Shown piece after piece: positions 36,942 to 45,903 of a DNA stretch of 64,000 bases (the first letter of the stretch is position 1; each line of letters starts with the position of its first letter). The translations under genes were made by a program, and so were the position numbers. The stretch is from the NCBI RefSeq assembly GCF_900142375.1, contig NZ_FRAR01000015.1:1-64000 (forward strand), written 5' to 3'. Origin of the DNA: Desulforamulus aeronauticus DSM 10349. GTDB lineage: Bacteria > Bacillota > Desulfotomaculia > Desulfotomaculales > Desulfotomaculaceae. The notes under the pieces are model-generated. The model did no database searches. It worked only from the letters and a program-made list of their open reading frames with translations, and had not been told where the DNA came from.

Positions 36942-36950
36942 ACTGAGCCA

Positions 36951-36976
36951 GCCCGAGGCATGTTCTCGGGCTTTTT
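36951..36976 (+). terminator. Terminator of the opuA operon
   Basis: GCCCGAG pairs with CTCGGGC, followed by TTTTT. Confidence 0.85.
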
Positions 36977-36999
36977 CAGTGTGAATAATTTGGTAGACG

Positions 37000-37039
37000 T
37001 TTACAAAAAGCATTGGGCTTGTTATAGTATTGCTATAAC
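37000..37039 (+). promoter_or_regulatory. Promoter of the thiamine operon
   Basis: TTTACA (37000-37005), 17 bases and TATAGT (37023-37028). A perfect dyad GTTATAG-5-CTATAAC (37021-37039) overlaps the -10 and the start site. Confidence 0.6.
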
Positions 37040-37049
37040 AAAATAAATT

Positions 37050-37140
37050 TGGGGAGCCGGGGAGATGTCCTGGCTGAGAGGGTACCAAAGGGGTACCGAC
37101 CCGTGAACCTGATCTGGGTAATGCCAGCGGAGGGAGAGTG
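37050..37140 (+). ncRNA. TPP riboswitch (THI element)
   Basis: All conserved blocks are present in order: GGGGAGCC, CTGAGAGGG, a variable stem (GGTACC...GGTACC), GACCCGTGAACCTGATCTGG and GTAATGCCAGCG. It binds thiamine pyrophosphate and, with the hairpin CTACCC-loop-GGGTAG and T6 at 37169-37190, should stop transcription of the thiamine uptake operon when the cofactor is plentiful. Confidence 0.97.
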
Positions 37141-37168
37141 AGAAAGATGGCTATTGACCAAGCTGAAG

Positions 37169-37190
37169 CTACCCCACAGGGTAGTTTTTT
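37169..37190 (+). terminator. Riboswitch-controlled terminator
   Basis: CTACCC (37169-37174) and GGGTAG (37179-37184) enclose a 4-base loop, then TTTTTT. It lies about 30 bases after the TPP aptamer and before the first gene. Confidence 0.8.
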
Positions 37191-37261
37191 CATTTTTTAA
37201 AAGTGACGTAGGAATAATAAAGAGAAAATATCGCTATGAATTATTTTAAGGAGGACTACCT

Positions 37262-37549
37262 ATGCCGATAGTAAACTTAGCTTTACAAGTTGTGCCCAAA
37301 GTAAATGGCGGGAACTCCTATGCTGTGGTGGATAAGGCCATTGAGGTGATTCAACAAGCCGGAGTCAAATACGAGGTGGGGGCCATGGAAACCGTCATGG
37401 AGGGAGAACTGGATCACCTGATCGAAATTGCTAAAAAGGCCCAGGAGGCTTGCATAACAGCGGGCGCTTTGGAAGTACTAACCTACATAAAGATTCAATA
37501 CCGGCCCGAAGGGGTGTCCATGGATGAAAAACTGGCGAAATATCGCTAG
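37262..37549 (+). CDS. Thiamine-binding protein, MTH1187/UPF0045 family
   Basis: 95 residues, a ferredoxin-like ACT-type fold (ALQVVPKVNGGNSYAVVDKA, YEVGAMETVMEGELDHL, YIKIQYRPEGVSMDEKLAKY). Family members, including the YkoF relatives, bind thiamine or its pyrimidine part. Position right after the TPP riboswitch supports this. AAGGAGG precedes the ATG. Its end overlaps the permease start by 26 bases. It may hold the imported ligand in the cytoplasm or sense it. Confidence 0.9.
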   Translation: MPIVNLALQVVPKVNGGNSYAVVDKAIEVIQQAGVKYEVGAMETVMEGELDHLIEIAKKAQEACITAGALEVLTYIKIQYRPEGVSMDEKLAKYR

Positions 37550-38303
37550 GGGTGATTGGAACACCTTTTTATTGCCAACCGGCACCTTGCTGGGTTTCTT
37601 GATTACCTGGGAGGTATTGGTAAAGGTTACTGCAATAGAAAAGTGGTTGCTGCCAGCTCCCAGTGCTATCCTGAAAGCCCTCTGGTCGGTAAAAGAATTA
37701 ATTTGGCAGCACAGCCTGCAAACCATGCAAGAAACCTTCTTGGGTCTAGCCCTGGCGGTGGTGGTGGGTGTGGTTATTGCTACGGCTATTGATTGGTCCG
37801 AAGAGTTGAAAAAGGCCGTATACCCGCTAATTATTGCTTCCCAAACCATCCCCATCATTGCCGTGGCGCCACTGCTGATTATCTGGTTTGGTTACGGGCT
37901 GTTGCCCAAGGTATTGGTGGTGGCGTTGGTCTGCTTTTTTCCCATTACGGTTAACCTAACCGATGGTTACCGCCTGGTAGAATCGGATATGCTGCGTCTG
38001 ATGTCGGCCATGGGTGCCAATCGGAGGCAAATTTTTCGTATGGTTAAACTTCCAGCAGCAATGCCCTTCTTCTTCTCTGGTCTACGTATCGCCGGTACCT
38101 ATAGCGTAATGGGGGCAGTCATCGGTGAGTGGTTGGGTGCCAGCCGGGGCCTGGGCATTTTTATGACCCGTTCCTCCCAATCCTTTCTTACCGACCGGGT
38201 TTTTGCTGCCATTATTGTGATTACCATCCTCAGCTTGGCGATCTTCCTGCTAGTAGAAGGATTGGCCAGATTGACCATGCCCTGGCATTATCAGAGGAAG
38301 TAA
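37524..38303 (+). CDS. thiX: ABC permease for thiamine precursor (ThiX-like)
   Basis: 259 residues with about six membrane spans of the SsuC/TauC type and the coupling loop SAMGANRRQIFRMVKLPAAMP. It overlaps the thiamine-binding gene; GGGGTG precedes the ATG. With the ThiY-like lipoprotein and ThiZ-like ATPase that follow it forms an importer for a pyrimidine such as formyl-aminopyrimidine or HMP; the substrate is inferred from the riboswitch and the NMT1-type binding protein. A REP-like inverted repeat separates it from thiY. Confidence 0.88.
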   Translation: MKNWRNIARGDWNTFLLPTGTLLGFLITWEVLVKVTAIEKWLLPAPSAILKALWSVKELIWQHSLQTMQETFLGLALAVVVGVVIATAIDWSEELKKAVYPLIIASQTIPIIAVAPLLIIWFGYGLLPKVLVVALVCFFPITVNLTDGYRLVESDMLRLMSAMGANRRQIFRMVKLPAAMPFFFSGLRIAGTYSVMGAVIGEWLGASRGLGIFMTRSSQSFLTDRVFAAIIVITILSLAIFLLVEGLARLTMPWHYQRK

Positions 38304-38395
38304 ACACAAGGGGACGGTTCTCTTGTGTTTGGTGCTATGTATAAACCCTCAAAATACTAATTAATAAAACACGAGAGAACCGTCCCCTTGTGTTT
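38302..38395. repeat. REP-like inverted repeat, GGGGACGGTT type, copy 1
   Basis: Arms at 38302-38330 and 38367-38395 are inverted copies of 29 bases with one mismatch, each holding GGGGACGGTTC or its complement flanked by ACACAA/TTGTGT. It lies inside the thiamine operon between the permease and binding-protein genes. A related copy with other flanks is at 61513-61590. Confidence 0.8.
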
Positions 38396-38411
38396 GAAGG
38401 AGCTATAATTT

Positions 38412-39413
38412 ATGAAAAGATACGTTGTCCTACTTATAACAGGCTTACTACTAGTAACCGCTGGCTGCGCCAAGGAACAACAGATGGCACCAGAACAGCA
38501 AGCCAAAACAGCACCCTCAAAAAAGGTTACCGTTATGTTGGACTGGTTCCCCAATACCAACCATACCGGGTTGTACGTAGCCAAGGACAAAGGGTTTTTC
38601 AAGGAACAAGGTTTAGAGGTGGAGATCGTGCAGCCCGGTGAAGGAACCACCGCCGATCAACTGGTGGCAGCGGGGAAAGCAGATTTTGGCATTAGTTACC
38701 AAGAAAACGTTACCCAGGCTCGTGCCGTAGACATTCCCCTGGTATCTGTGGCAGCCGTCATCCAGCATAATACTTCGGCCTTTGCTTCCTTAAAGGGAGC
38801 AGGCATCACTTCTCCCAAGGATTTTGCAGGTAAACGCTACGGCGGCTGGGGAGCTCCGGTGGAGGAAGCCGTTATTAAAGCTGTGATGGAAAAGGAAGGG
38901 GCAGACCCGGCTAAGGTACAAAACATCACCCTCGGGGTTACGGATTTTTTTACCTCCATCGGACGGGATGCGGATTTTGAATGGATTTACTACGGTTTGG
39001 ATGGTGTAGAAGCCCAGAGACGCGGCATAGAATTGAATTTGATTATGCTAAAGGATCTGGATCCCGCTTTAGACTACTACACCCCCGTATTGGTAACCAA
39101 TGAACAGCATGTACAAGAACAACCGGAACTGGTCAAAAAATTCCTAGCCGCAGTAAGCAAGGGCTACCAATTTAGCATTGATAATCCGGCTGAAGCTGCC
39201 GCAATCCTTTTAAAGAATGCACCGGAAATCAATGCAGAACTGGTCCAGGCCAGCCAGGCCTGGGTTAGCCAAAAGTATCAGGACGATGCAGCTCGCTGGG
39301 GTGAACAAAAGGAAGAAGTATGGTCCCGCTATGCCAATTGGATGTTTGAACGACAACTAATTCGCCAAAATATAGATGTGCAAAAGGCCTTTACCAATGA
39401 ATTTTTGCCATAA
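38412..39413 (+). CDS. thiY: ThiY/NMT1-type substrate-binding lipoprotein
   Basis: 333 residues, lipobox LVTAGC with C19. The NMT1/THI5 domain shows VTVMLDWFPNTNHTGLYVAK, FFKEQGLEVEIVQPGEGTTA, GKADFGISYQENVTQARA and YGGWGAPVEEAVIKAVME, characteristic of pyrimidine-binding proteins of thiamine salvage. AAGGAG precedes the ATG. It works with ThiX and ThiZ. Confidence 0.92.
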   Translation: MKRYVVLLITGLLLVTAGCAKEQQMAPEQQAKTAPSKKVTVMLDWFPNTNHTGLYVAKDKGFFKEQGLEVEIVQPGEGTTADQLVAAGKADFGISYQENVTQARAVDIPLVSVAAVIQHNTSAFASLKGAGITSPKDFAGKRYGGWGAPVEEAVIKAVMEKEGADPAKVQNITLGVTDFFTSIGRDADFEWIYYGLDGVEAQRRGIELNLIMLKDLDPALDYYTPVLVTNEQHVQEQPELVKKFLAAVSKGYQFSIDNPAEAAAILLKNAPEINAELVQASQAWVSQKYQDDAARWGEQKEEVWSRYANWMFERQLIRQNIDVQKAFTNEFLP

Positions 39414-39434
39414 TAACTAAAGAAGGTGGACAAA

Positions 39435-40244
39435 ATGCCCAGTGACAAGCTCACGGTCCGTGGGGTTAGCAAAATATACTCTCAGGACAGGGGCCAGGTT
39501 GTACTGGCTCTGGACCATACTTCCCTCTCGGTTCAAGAGGGTGAATTTGTCAGCCTCATTGGACCCAGCGGCTGTGGCAAAAGCACCCTGCTGGATCTGG
39601 TGGCAGGACTCACCACACCAGATAGCGGAGAAATTCTGTTGGCTGGCCAATCCATTGTGGGGCAGCGGGGAAAAGTAAGTTATATGCCTCAGAGCGACGT
39701 ACTCTTTCCCTGGTGCAACGTGGTAGATAATGTGATTATTCCCCTTAAGTTACAAGGAGTACCCCTGGCTGAGGCCAGAGCCGAAGCCTTGGCTTTATTG
39801 CCTGCCTTTGGCCTGGAGAAATTTGCCGCTAGTTACCCCTATATGCTATCCGGCGGTATGAAACAACGGGCAGCTTTTTTACGGACCTACCTGTGTAAAA
39901 AGGATTTGATGCTGTTAGATGAACCCTTTGGTAAGTTAGATGCCTTAACCAGAATGCAGATGCAGGGCTGGCTTTTAGACATCTGGCAGCGCTTCAAACA
40001 CTCAGTATTGTTTGTAACCCATGATGTGGATGAAGCCATTCTGTTGTCCGACCGTATTTTTCTAATGTCACCCAGCCCGGGAAAGATTTTGGTGGAAATA
40101 AAAATACCCTTGTCCCGACCACGCCATCCCCGGATGGTTACCGAAAAAACTTTCATAGAAATAAAGAGAGAGTTAATGCGCTGGCTGGAAACCGGGATTT
40201 TTGCCCAAGAGGAGGAAACATCATGGCAAAACAAAGAATTCTAA
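39435..40244 (+). CDS. thiZ: ABC ATPase of the thiamine-precursor importer (ThiZ-like)
   Basis: 269 residues; I start at the ATG at 39435 because AGGTGG lies 5 bases upstream (an in-frame GTG at 39426 lies inside that site). Walker A GPSGCGKST, Q-loop YMPQSDVLFPW, signature LSGGMKQR, Walker B LMLLDEPFGKLDA and H-loop FVTHDVDEA are all intact. It drives ThiX. It overlaps the kinase gene by 22 bases. Confidence 0.92.
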   Translation: MPSDKLTVRGVSKIYSQDRGQVVLALDHTSLSVQEGEFVSLIGPSGCGKSTLLDLVAGLTTPDSGEILLAGQSIVGQRGKVSYMPQSDVLFPWCNVVDNVIIPLKLQGVPLAEARAEALALLPAFGLEKFAASYPYMLSGGMKQRAAFLRTYLCKKDLMLLDEPFGKLDALTRMQMQGWLLDIWQRFKHSVLFVTHDVDEAILLSDRIFLMSPSPGKILVEIKIPLSRPRHPRMVTEKTFIEIKRELMRWLETGIFAQEEETSWQNKEF

Positions 40245-40864
40245 TCTTCTCCGGCGGCCACCTGGGGCCCTGGGCTTTGAATGAAATTGAACCGGGGGAC
40301 TTTTTGTTGGGAGTAGAGAGGGGAGCCTTATATCTCATCTATCACGGGTTTCAACCGGACTTTGCTATGGGGGATTTTGATTCGGTCACCCCTCAGGAAC
40401 AAATCCTGATTAAACAGGGGAGTAAACAATTCTGGTCTTGCGATCCGGTTGACAAAAATGAAACAGATACCGAACTGGCCTTCACTTGGGCCTTAGATCA
40501 GAACCCCCAGGAGATTCTTTTGTTGGGTGTCCTGGGTAGCCGGTTGGATCATTCCCTAGCCAATGTCCACCTGCTGGTCAAAGGTATAGCAGCGGGCATC
40601 CCCTGTCGCATTGTAGATGAGAAAAACCAAGTACAACTTCTTAACGATACGCTACATATGCAAAAAAGCAGATTTCCCCAAATATCTCTGTTGCCCCTTA
40701 CCCCGGAAGTCCAGGGTGTTACTCTGAGCGGTTTTCAATACCCCTTAGATAACGTAACCCTCGCCCTTGGCCAATCCTTGGGTATCAGCAATATTCTCCT
40801 GGGAGCTAACGGGACTATCAGGATAACCTCCGGTCTCCTCTTAGCCATCCAAAGCAGCGACTAA
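40223..40864 (+). CDS. thiN: Thiamine pyrophosphokinase
   Basis: 213 residues. It transfers pyrophosphate from ATP to thiamine, giving TPP in the cytoplasm. Motifs: GVERGALYLIYHGFQPDFAM then GDFDSV, DKNETDTELAFTWAL, GVLGSRLDHSLANVHLL and a C-terminal beta-domain ending in GTIRITSGLLLAI. GGAGG precedes the ATG inside the end of thiZ. It completes salvage in the riboswitch operon: bound ligand, uptake, activation. Confidence 0.95.
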   Translation: MAKQRILIFSGGHLGPWALNEIEPGDFLLGVERGALYLIYHGFQPDFAMGDFDSVTPQEQILIKQGSKQFWSCDPVDKNETDTELAFTWALDQNPQEILLLGVLGSRLDHSLANVHLLVKGIAAGIPCRIVDEKNQVQLLNDTLHMQKSRFPQISLLPLTPEVQGVTLSGFQYPLDNVTLALGQSLGISNILLGANGTIRITSGLLLAIQSSD

Positions 40865-40991
40865 CGGCGGTTGGTATGTGTATTTTTTAAATTATTCATT
40901 CATCGTGCGGTGGTTGGGGCGGTTCTTGACTTGAATTAATCAACAGAGGTATCATATGGAAAAGACTACAGCATAGTGAGGTACAGACATT

Positions 40992-42047
40992 TTGCAGATA
41001 ACTTGGGTTACCGCTTTATTAAATTGGTTCCAGCTACATCAAAGGGAGCTACCCTGGCGGCAAACCAAGGACCCTTATGCCATTTGGGTTTCCGAAATCA
41101 TGCTTCAACAAACCCGGGTCGAGACGGTAGTGCCCTATTATCGGCGTTTTTTGGAGCGGTTTCCGACCGTTGAACACCTGGCCAAGGCACAGATAGATGA
41201 GGTACTTAAATTATGGGAAGGCCTGGGCTACTATACCCGGGCTAAAAATTTGCACCGGGCTGCTCAGGTAATTCAACAAGAATACCAGAGTGTGTTCCCC
41301 CGATCTCACTCCGAGGTGTTGGCTCTGCCCGGAATTGGGGACTATACCGCCGGTGCCATTATGAGTATAGCCTATGGCCAGCCTTTCCCGGCCATTGATG
41401 GAAATGTGCTGCGAGTGATTGCCAGGCTACAGCTGGTTCAAAAGGATATTAGCCTCCCCCAAACAAAAACCGAAGTGGCAGCCTTCCTTAAAGGGGTGTT
41501 TCCTTTGGAGCAAGCCTCGGACTTTACGCAGGCACTGATGGAACTCGGTGCTTTGGTGTGTTTACCAATGACCCCTAAATGTACCCTCTGCCCCATACAA
41601 GTTCATTGTCAGGCTAAGCAAAGAAACATGCAACAGGAATTGCCCATTAAGTCTAAGAAGACTTTACCCAAAAGAGAGAAGCGCTATCTGGCCATCATTC
41701 AACAGGGCGATAAAATCCTCATGAATAAACGACCCATGGCAGGGTTATTAGGCGGCTTGTGGGAATTTCCCGGTGTGGAAAGCAAAAACAAACAGGATTT
41801 TGTGCAGAATTTTAAAAGGCAATTTGGACTAACTATCATTCCTAAGGTGCACAAACTGGATACCAGCCATGTCTTTAGTCACCGTATCTGGGAAATGAAA
41901 GTATATCACTCTGAATTAGTTTCCGGGGAGGTCACAACAGCAGCCGATCTCCACTGGATTCCCATTGACCAGCTAAACACCATCGCTATACCCAGTGCTT
42001 TCCAAAAAATCAAAGATAGCTTGCTGCTGGGAGGAAAATTATGTTAG
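40992..42047 (+). CDS. mutY: A/G-specific adenine DNA glycosylase
   Basis: 351 residues from a TTG with GTGAGGT about 9 bases upstream. It removes adenine paired with 8-oxoguanine. The catalytic glutamate is in [13 protein letters not shown], the helix-hairpin-helix [12 protein letters not shown] holds the catalytic aspartate, and the 4Fe-4S ligands are in [17 protein letters not shown]. The C-terminal NUDIX-like domain ([24 protein letters not shown]) recognises oxoguanine. It overlaps recQ by 7 bases. Confidence 0.96.
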   Translation: MQITWVTALLNWFQLHQRELPWRQTKDPYAIWVSEIMLQQTRVETVVPYYRRFLERFPTVEHLAKAQIDEVLKLWEGLGYYTRAKNLHRAAQVIQQEYQSVFPRSHSEVLALPGIGDYTAGAIMSIAYGQPFPAIDGNVLRVIARLQLVQKDISLPQTKTEVAAFLKGVFPLEQASDFTQALMELGALVCLPMTPKCTLCPIQVHCQAKQRNMQQELPIKSKKTLPKREKRYLAIIQQGDKILMNKRPMAGLLGGLWEFPGVESKNKQDFVQNFKRQFGLTIIPKVHKLDTSHVFSHRIWEMKVYHSELVSGEVTTAADLHWIPIDQLNTIAIPSAFQKIKDSLLLGGKLC

Positions 42048-43819
42048 ACGATGCGAAGAAGGTTTTAAAAGAGTTCTATGGTTATACCTCCTTTCGCAGT
42101 GGACAGGAAAAAATCGTACAAAACATTGTAAGGGGAAGAGATACCCTAGGCATTATGCCCACGGGTGGCGGGAAGTCGATCTGTTTTCAAATCCCGGCGT
42201 TGCTGTTTCCCGGTATTACCCTGGTGGTTTCGCCGCTAATATCCTTGATGAAAGATCAGGTGGATGCTCTCAACAACTTAGGAGTTAAGGCGACCTATAT
42301 TAACAGCTCTTTAGATTATCGAGAAATAGAGGACAGGCTGTGGGGCGCTCGCCAGGGACAGTATAAGCTCATCTATATTGCTCCGGAAAGATTGGAATCG
42401 GAGCGCTTCAGGGCAACCCTAACCGGTCTGGCCATTTCTCAACTAGCTGTTGACGAAGCTCACTGTATCTCCCAATGGGGTCACGATTTTCGCCCCAGTT
42501 ATCTAGCGCTGCCCACCTTTATCAAAGAAATGTCGAGCCGACCGGTAGTAACGGCCTTTACCGCTACAGCCACGCCGGAGGTTAAAAAAGATATTGTGCA
42601 GCGGCTCATGCTAAAAAACCCCCTAATTTATACCAGTGGTTTTGACCGAGAGAATCTGTCTTTTGCTGTGATTAGGGGGGAGAATAAAAAGGACTTTTTA
42701 GCAGACTACTTACGGAGAAATAAACGTCAATCGGGCATTATCTATGCTGCCACTCGCAAAGAAGTGGATGCCCTCTATGAAATACTGAGCAAAAAAGGTT
42801 TCTTAACGGGAAAATATCATGCGGGGATGACTGACCAAGAGAGGAACCGGAGTCAGGAGATGTTCCTTTATGATGATCTCACCGTGATGGTTGCCACCAA
42901 TGCCTTTGGTATGGGCATTGATAAATCAAACGTCCGCTATGTGATTCATTACAACATGCCGAAGAACATGGAATCCTATTACCAAGAAGCCGGACGTGCC
43001 GGGCGGGATGGGGAAGCTGGAGAATGTATCTTGTTATTTAACTCCCAGGATATCCAAATCCAAAAATACCTGATTGAGATCAGCGAACTGGCCCCGGAGA
43101 GAAAGACCAACGAATACCAAAAACTTCAGGCGATGGTGGATTATTGCCATACCCCCGGCTGCCTGAGACGATATATTTTACAATACTTTGGCGACAGTAA
43201 TGTTCCTGAGGAATGTGGCAATTGCAGCAGTTGCAATGATGAACGGGAACTAGCCGATATCACCTTGGAGGCACAAAAAATTTTTTCCTGTGTCTACCGC
43301 ATGAATGAGCAATATGGTGTTACCTTAGTGGCAGATGTCCTCAAAGGTTCCCGCAGTAAGAAAATCCAACAGTACGGTTTTCAGCAGCTGTCTACCTATG
43401 GTTTAATGAAAGAGAATACAGCCAAGCAAATTGCTGATATGATTCATGTCTTAATTGCCGAAGGCTATCTAGCTCTAACCGAAGGCCAATATCCGGTGGT
43501 TAAGCTACGCCCCAAGGCAGCGCCCGTGCTGAAAGGACAAGAGAAGGTCTTCCAGAAAATAAGGCAGGCACCACAGGAACCGCAGGAAGACAATACGCTA
43601 TTTGAACAATTAAGAGAACTTCGTAAAGAACTGTCCCAGCAAGAGAGAGTGCCACCCTATATTATTTTCCCGGACAGTACCTTGCACGAGTTGTGTAAAT
43701 ATCGCCCCACAGATAAAGATTCTTTTCTCGCCATCAAAGGGGTAGGACAAACGAAGTTTGAACGGTTTGGCAAGCGATTTTTGGAAGTGATCCTTAAGCA
43801 AAATAAGGGATCTCTTTGA
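42041..43819 (+). CDS. recQ: ATP-dependent DNA helicase RecQ
   Basis: 592 residues. Walker [20 protein letters not shown] in [16 protein letters not shown], motif [12 protein letters not shown], the RQC zinc site (C.. [12 protein letters not shown] .. ECGNCSSC) and a C-terminal HRDC domain (LREFRKELS-like, then [25 protein letters not shown]). A 3'-5' helicase for repair of stalled forks and recombination. Coupled to mutY, so both repair genes are expressed together. Confidence 0.96.
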   Translation: MLDDAKKVLKEFYGYTSFRSGQEKIVQNIVRGRDTLGIMPTGGGKSICFQIPALLFPGITLVVSPLISLMKDQVDALNNLGVKATYINSSLDYREIEDRLWGARQGQYKLIYIAPERLESERFRATLTGLAISQLAVDEAHCISQWGHDFRPSYLALPTFIKEMSSRPVVTAFTATATPEVKKDIVQRLMLKNPLIYTSGFDRENLSFAVIRGENKKDFLADYLRRNKRQSGIIYAATRKEVDALYEILSKKGFLTGKYHAGMTDQERNRSQEMFLYDDLTVMVATNAFGMGIDKSNVRYVIHYNMPKNMESYYQEAGRAGRDGEAGECILLFNSQDIQIQKYLIEISELAPERKTNEYQKLQAMVDYCHTPGCLRRYILQYFGDSNVPEECGNCSSCNDERELADITLEAQKIFSCVYRMNEQYGVTLVADVLKGSRSKKIQQYGFQQLSTYGLMKENTAKQIADMIHVLIAEGYLALTEGQYPVVKLRPKAAPVLKGQEKVFQKIRQAPQEPQEDNTLFEQLRELRKELSQQERVPPYIIFPDSTLHELCKYRPTDKDSFLAIKGVGQTKFERFGKRFLEVILKQNKGSL

Positions 43820-43852
43820 AAAGTTAAAAATAAGCAGGTAGACTAGCTATTT

Positions 43853-43883
43853 CATAGCAAAGTGTTGGAATTGTCAGGCTGCC
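43853..43883 (+). repeat. Two-copy 3' untranslated element, copy 2
   Basis: CATAGC, 5 bases, then GTTGGAATTGTCAGGCTGCC, close to the copy at 17112-17137 (18 of 20 bases in the long block). Flanking CAGGTAG and CTGCCTG can pair. It lies between the recQ stop and its terminator. Confidence 0.5.
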
Positions 43884-43905
43884 TGGGAGAATTTTTTTAA
43901 AATGT

Positions 43906-43936
43906 AAAGGGAGTGACGCTTTGCGTCACTCCCTTT
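43906..43936. terminator. Bidirectional terminator between recQ and the YlbF gene
   Basis: AAAGGGAGTGACG and CGTCACTCCCTTT pair perfectly around a 5-base loop. Confidence 0.8.
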
Positions 43937-43939
43937 GGC

Positions 43940-44356
43940 TTAGCAACCGGAGCAGGAACCGCCACAGGCACCGCTGTCGTTGGATGAGCAGCTGCAGCCG
44001 CCACCCTGGGCATGGGCGTCTTCTGGGGGAGCTCCTTTAAGGCCCTCTTGAATTTTAGCGTTGACGGTGTTTACCACTTCATAAAAATTAGACTGAGCAC
44101 TTAAATAAGCCTGTACCAGCTGGTTGGCAGAAGCCTTTTTTTCGGCTTCTTCCAGGGTTTGGATGTTTTCCTGGGTTAGCTGGTGTCCCATCATTTGCAT
44201 ACGCTGATAGGATTGCTGAAGCTGTTGGAATTCCTTCACTCCGGCACGGGCTTCCTTATCCATAGCCACAGCCTTTTGTGTTTCCACGACCCTTTGATAT
44301 TCCTCAGTGTTAGACAACTGCTTGCCTAACTCAATCGCCATGTCATAAACAGACAC
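43940..44356 (-). CDS. YlbF-family protein with Cys-rich tail
   Basis: 138 residues from a GTG with GGAGGTGA upstream. Residues 1-115 are the helical YlbF/YmcA fold (DMAIELGKQLSNTEEYQRV, then EFQQLQQSYQRMQMMGHQ). The last 22 residues hold six cysteines among Gly and Ser (GGGCSCSSNDSGACGGSCSGC). In Bacillus, YlbF, YmcA and YaaT form a complex with two 4Fe-4S clusters that controls RNase Y and sporulation; the tail here could hold a cluster or metal. No ymcA or yaaT is in the window. Confidence 0.85.
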   Translation of the reverse strand: MSVYDMAIELGKQLSNTEEYQRVVETQKAVAMDKEARAGVKEFQQLQQSYQRMQMMGHQLTQENIQTLEEAEKKASANQLVQAYLSAQSNFYEVVNTVNAKIQEGLKGAPPEDAHAQGGGCSCSSNDSGACGGSCSGC

Positions 44357-44778
44357 GTAATCACCTCCACTTAACTATTTTCTCCAACCATGCGAAAAAT
44401 CCTACTAAAAAATTTCAATACGAAAAAAGCAAAAAAATAATTGGCATATAATGCAAAAGATAATCTTATCTTTGAATACAAGCACCAGCGAGAGTAAAGT
44501 ATAGCCAGGTGGAAAAACTGTCCTGGTAAGACAATTTGAACATCTTTACGTACCAATAGAAATAATGATATATTTTTATTAGTTGTCTAATAAAAGATGT
44601 GGGAAAGTCTCTTTGTCAAAAAAAGTAACGATTTAAGAAGGAATAATTTAAGTTGCAACGAAATAGCATTATAGCATCTTACAAGGGGTATCTATGCCCT
44701 TGTGAAAGATTTTGGTATCAACCAACCCAAGCCCACCCCCAATGAATTTCAAAATATTCACCAAAGGAGGGATGTGGA
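44357..44778. other. Intergenic stretch before the ferredoxin-dsrMK unit
   Basis: About 420 AT-rich bases between the divergent YlbF and ferredoxin genes. A 61-codon minus-strand open frame (44371-44556) has no ribosome site and is not believed. Several AT-rich -10-like sequences occur, for example TATAAT near 44447, but none has a good -35 at proper spacing, so I do not assign the promoter. Confidence 0.5.
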
Positions 44779-44967
44779 ATGTACGTTGTTTCAATCAGTG
44801 CTGATAAATGTGAGGGTTGTGGCGAATGTATTGATGCTTGCCCAGCAGGTATTTTAAGCATGATTGAAGGCAAAGCGCAAGTAACCGGTGCGGAAACAGA
44901 CTGTATGGGCTGTGAAACCTGTGTGGTGACCTGCCCTAATGAGGCTTGTTCTCTGCAGGAACTTTAA
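44779..44967 (+). CDS. Two-cluster 4Fe-4S ferredoxin
   Basis: 62 residues with two CxxCxxCxxxCP motifs: CEGCGECIDACP (cluster 1) and CMGCETCVVTCP (cluster 2). A small soluble electron carrier. AAAGGAGGG precedes the ATG. It lies 120 bases upstream of dsrM on the same strand, so it may carry electrons to or from the DsrMK complex or be regulated with it; that link is by position only. Confidence 0.93.
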   Translation: MYVVSISADKCEGCGECIDACPAGILSMIEGKAQVTGAETDCMGCETCVVTCPNEACSLQEL

Positions 44968-45087
44968 ATGTCACCCGGTTTTGCTATGGGTTGGGTAGCG
45001 TTGTAATGGATATAGTTATAACCATTGTTGGTACAGGCTTATAAAATTATAGAGAGAAAGCTTTTACAAACCAAAGGAGGTGTAGCA

Positions 45088-45903
45088 GTGACCTACTTCA
45101 TTTTACAAATTCTTCCTTATATTTCTGTTGCTGTTTTAACCATTGGCCTTCTCTACAGACTGGGAAGATGGGCCAGCGGGCGCATTGTTCACAACATTAC
45201 GTTAACTCCTGCTCCGACCACCCAGACTGGTGCTGTGGTGGACATTGCTGCAGAGGCTATTTTATTCAAGAGTCTGTTCAAGGCTGACAAGACACTTTGG
45301 ACTGGTTCCTGGATTATGCACATGTCACTGTTTGCTATTTTAGGTGGACACGTCATGGGTATTGGCTTACTAGGCTTACAGTTCTATTACATCGGTCTTA
45401 CTTCCGCTGAAACCAGCGAATATCTGTCTAACCTGCTGGGTACTTCTATGGGGATTGTTGTTCTGTTGGGACTGTTGTATCTGCTCTATCGCAGGATGGC
45501 GATCAACGAAGTTAAAATGATCTCTGCACCCAGTGATTATTTACATTTGCTTATGCTAATTGCCATTATAACTGCAGGTAATTTAATGCGTTTTGTTCCT
45601 GAATGGGGTATTCACTACGAACCCGTACGTGATTATGTTGCTCATCTGTTAACTTTCTCTGCCGTAACACCGGAGATGGAAGTTATGCACAAGCCGGTAT
45701 TTGTTATCCACTTGTTATTGGTGCAAGTTTTGATGATGTATCTGCCCTTCAGCAAACTGCTTCATATCCCGGGTATGTTTGCTCACCGTTGGATTATCAA
45801 CCGTCCCTATGTTGAACCCGCTCCGGGTATGCCTGGCGTAACCGTAGGTGGCAGTGGTCATAACGTTTCCGGAGGACATTCCGCTTCAGGGGAGGTGCAA
45901 TAA
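45088..45903 (+). CDS. dsrM: DsrM, membrane cytochrome b subunit
   Basis: 271 residues from the GTG at 45088, which follows AAAGGAGG by 7 bases; an earlier codon at 45025 has no site. Five or so membrane spans of the NarI type with histidines suited to b haems (WIMHMSLFAILGGHVMG, HKPVFVIHLLLVQVLMM). It oxidises menaquinol and passes electrons to DsrK for reduction of the DsrC trisulfide. Gram-positive sulfate reducers have DsrMK without the periplasmic J, O and P, as here. The last residues are a flexible Gly/His tail. Confidence 0.9.
   Translation: MTYFILQILPYISVAVLTIGLLYRLGRWASGRIVHNITLTPAPTTQTGAVVDIAAEAILFKSLFKADKTLWTGSWIMHMSLFAILGGHVMGIGLLGLQFYYIGLTSAETSEYLSNLLGTSMGIVVLLGLLYLLYRRMAINEVKMISAPSDYLHLLMLIAIITAGNLMRFVPEWGIHYEPVRDYVAHLLTFSAVTPEMEVMHKPVFVIHLLLVQVLMMYLPFSKLLHIPGMFAHRWIINRPYVEPAPGMPGVTVGGSGHNVSGGHSASGEVQ

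Noticed and set aside
44440-44462. Sigma-54 promoter at TTGGCATATAATGC
   Set aside because: GG and GC are only 8 bases apart; the required spacing is 10.
44371-44556. 61-codon minus-strand frame upstream of the YlbF gene
   Set aside because: AT-rich random-looking translation; no ribosome site.
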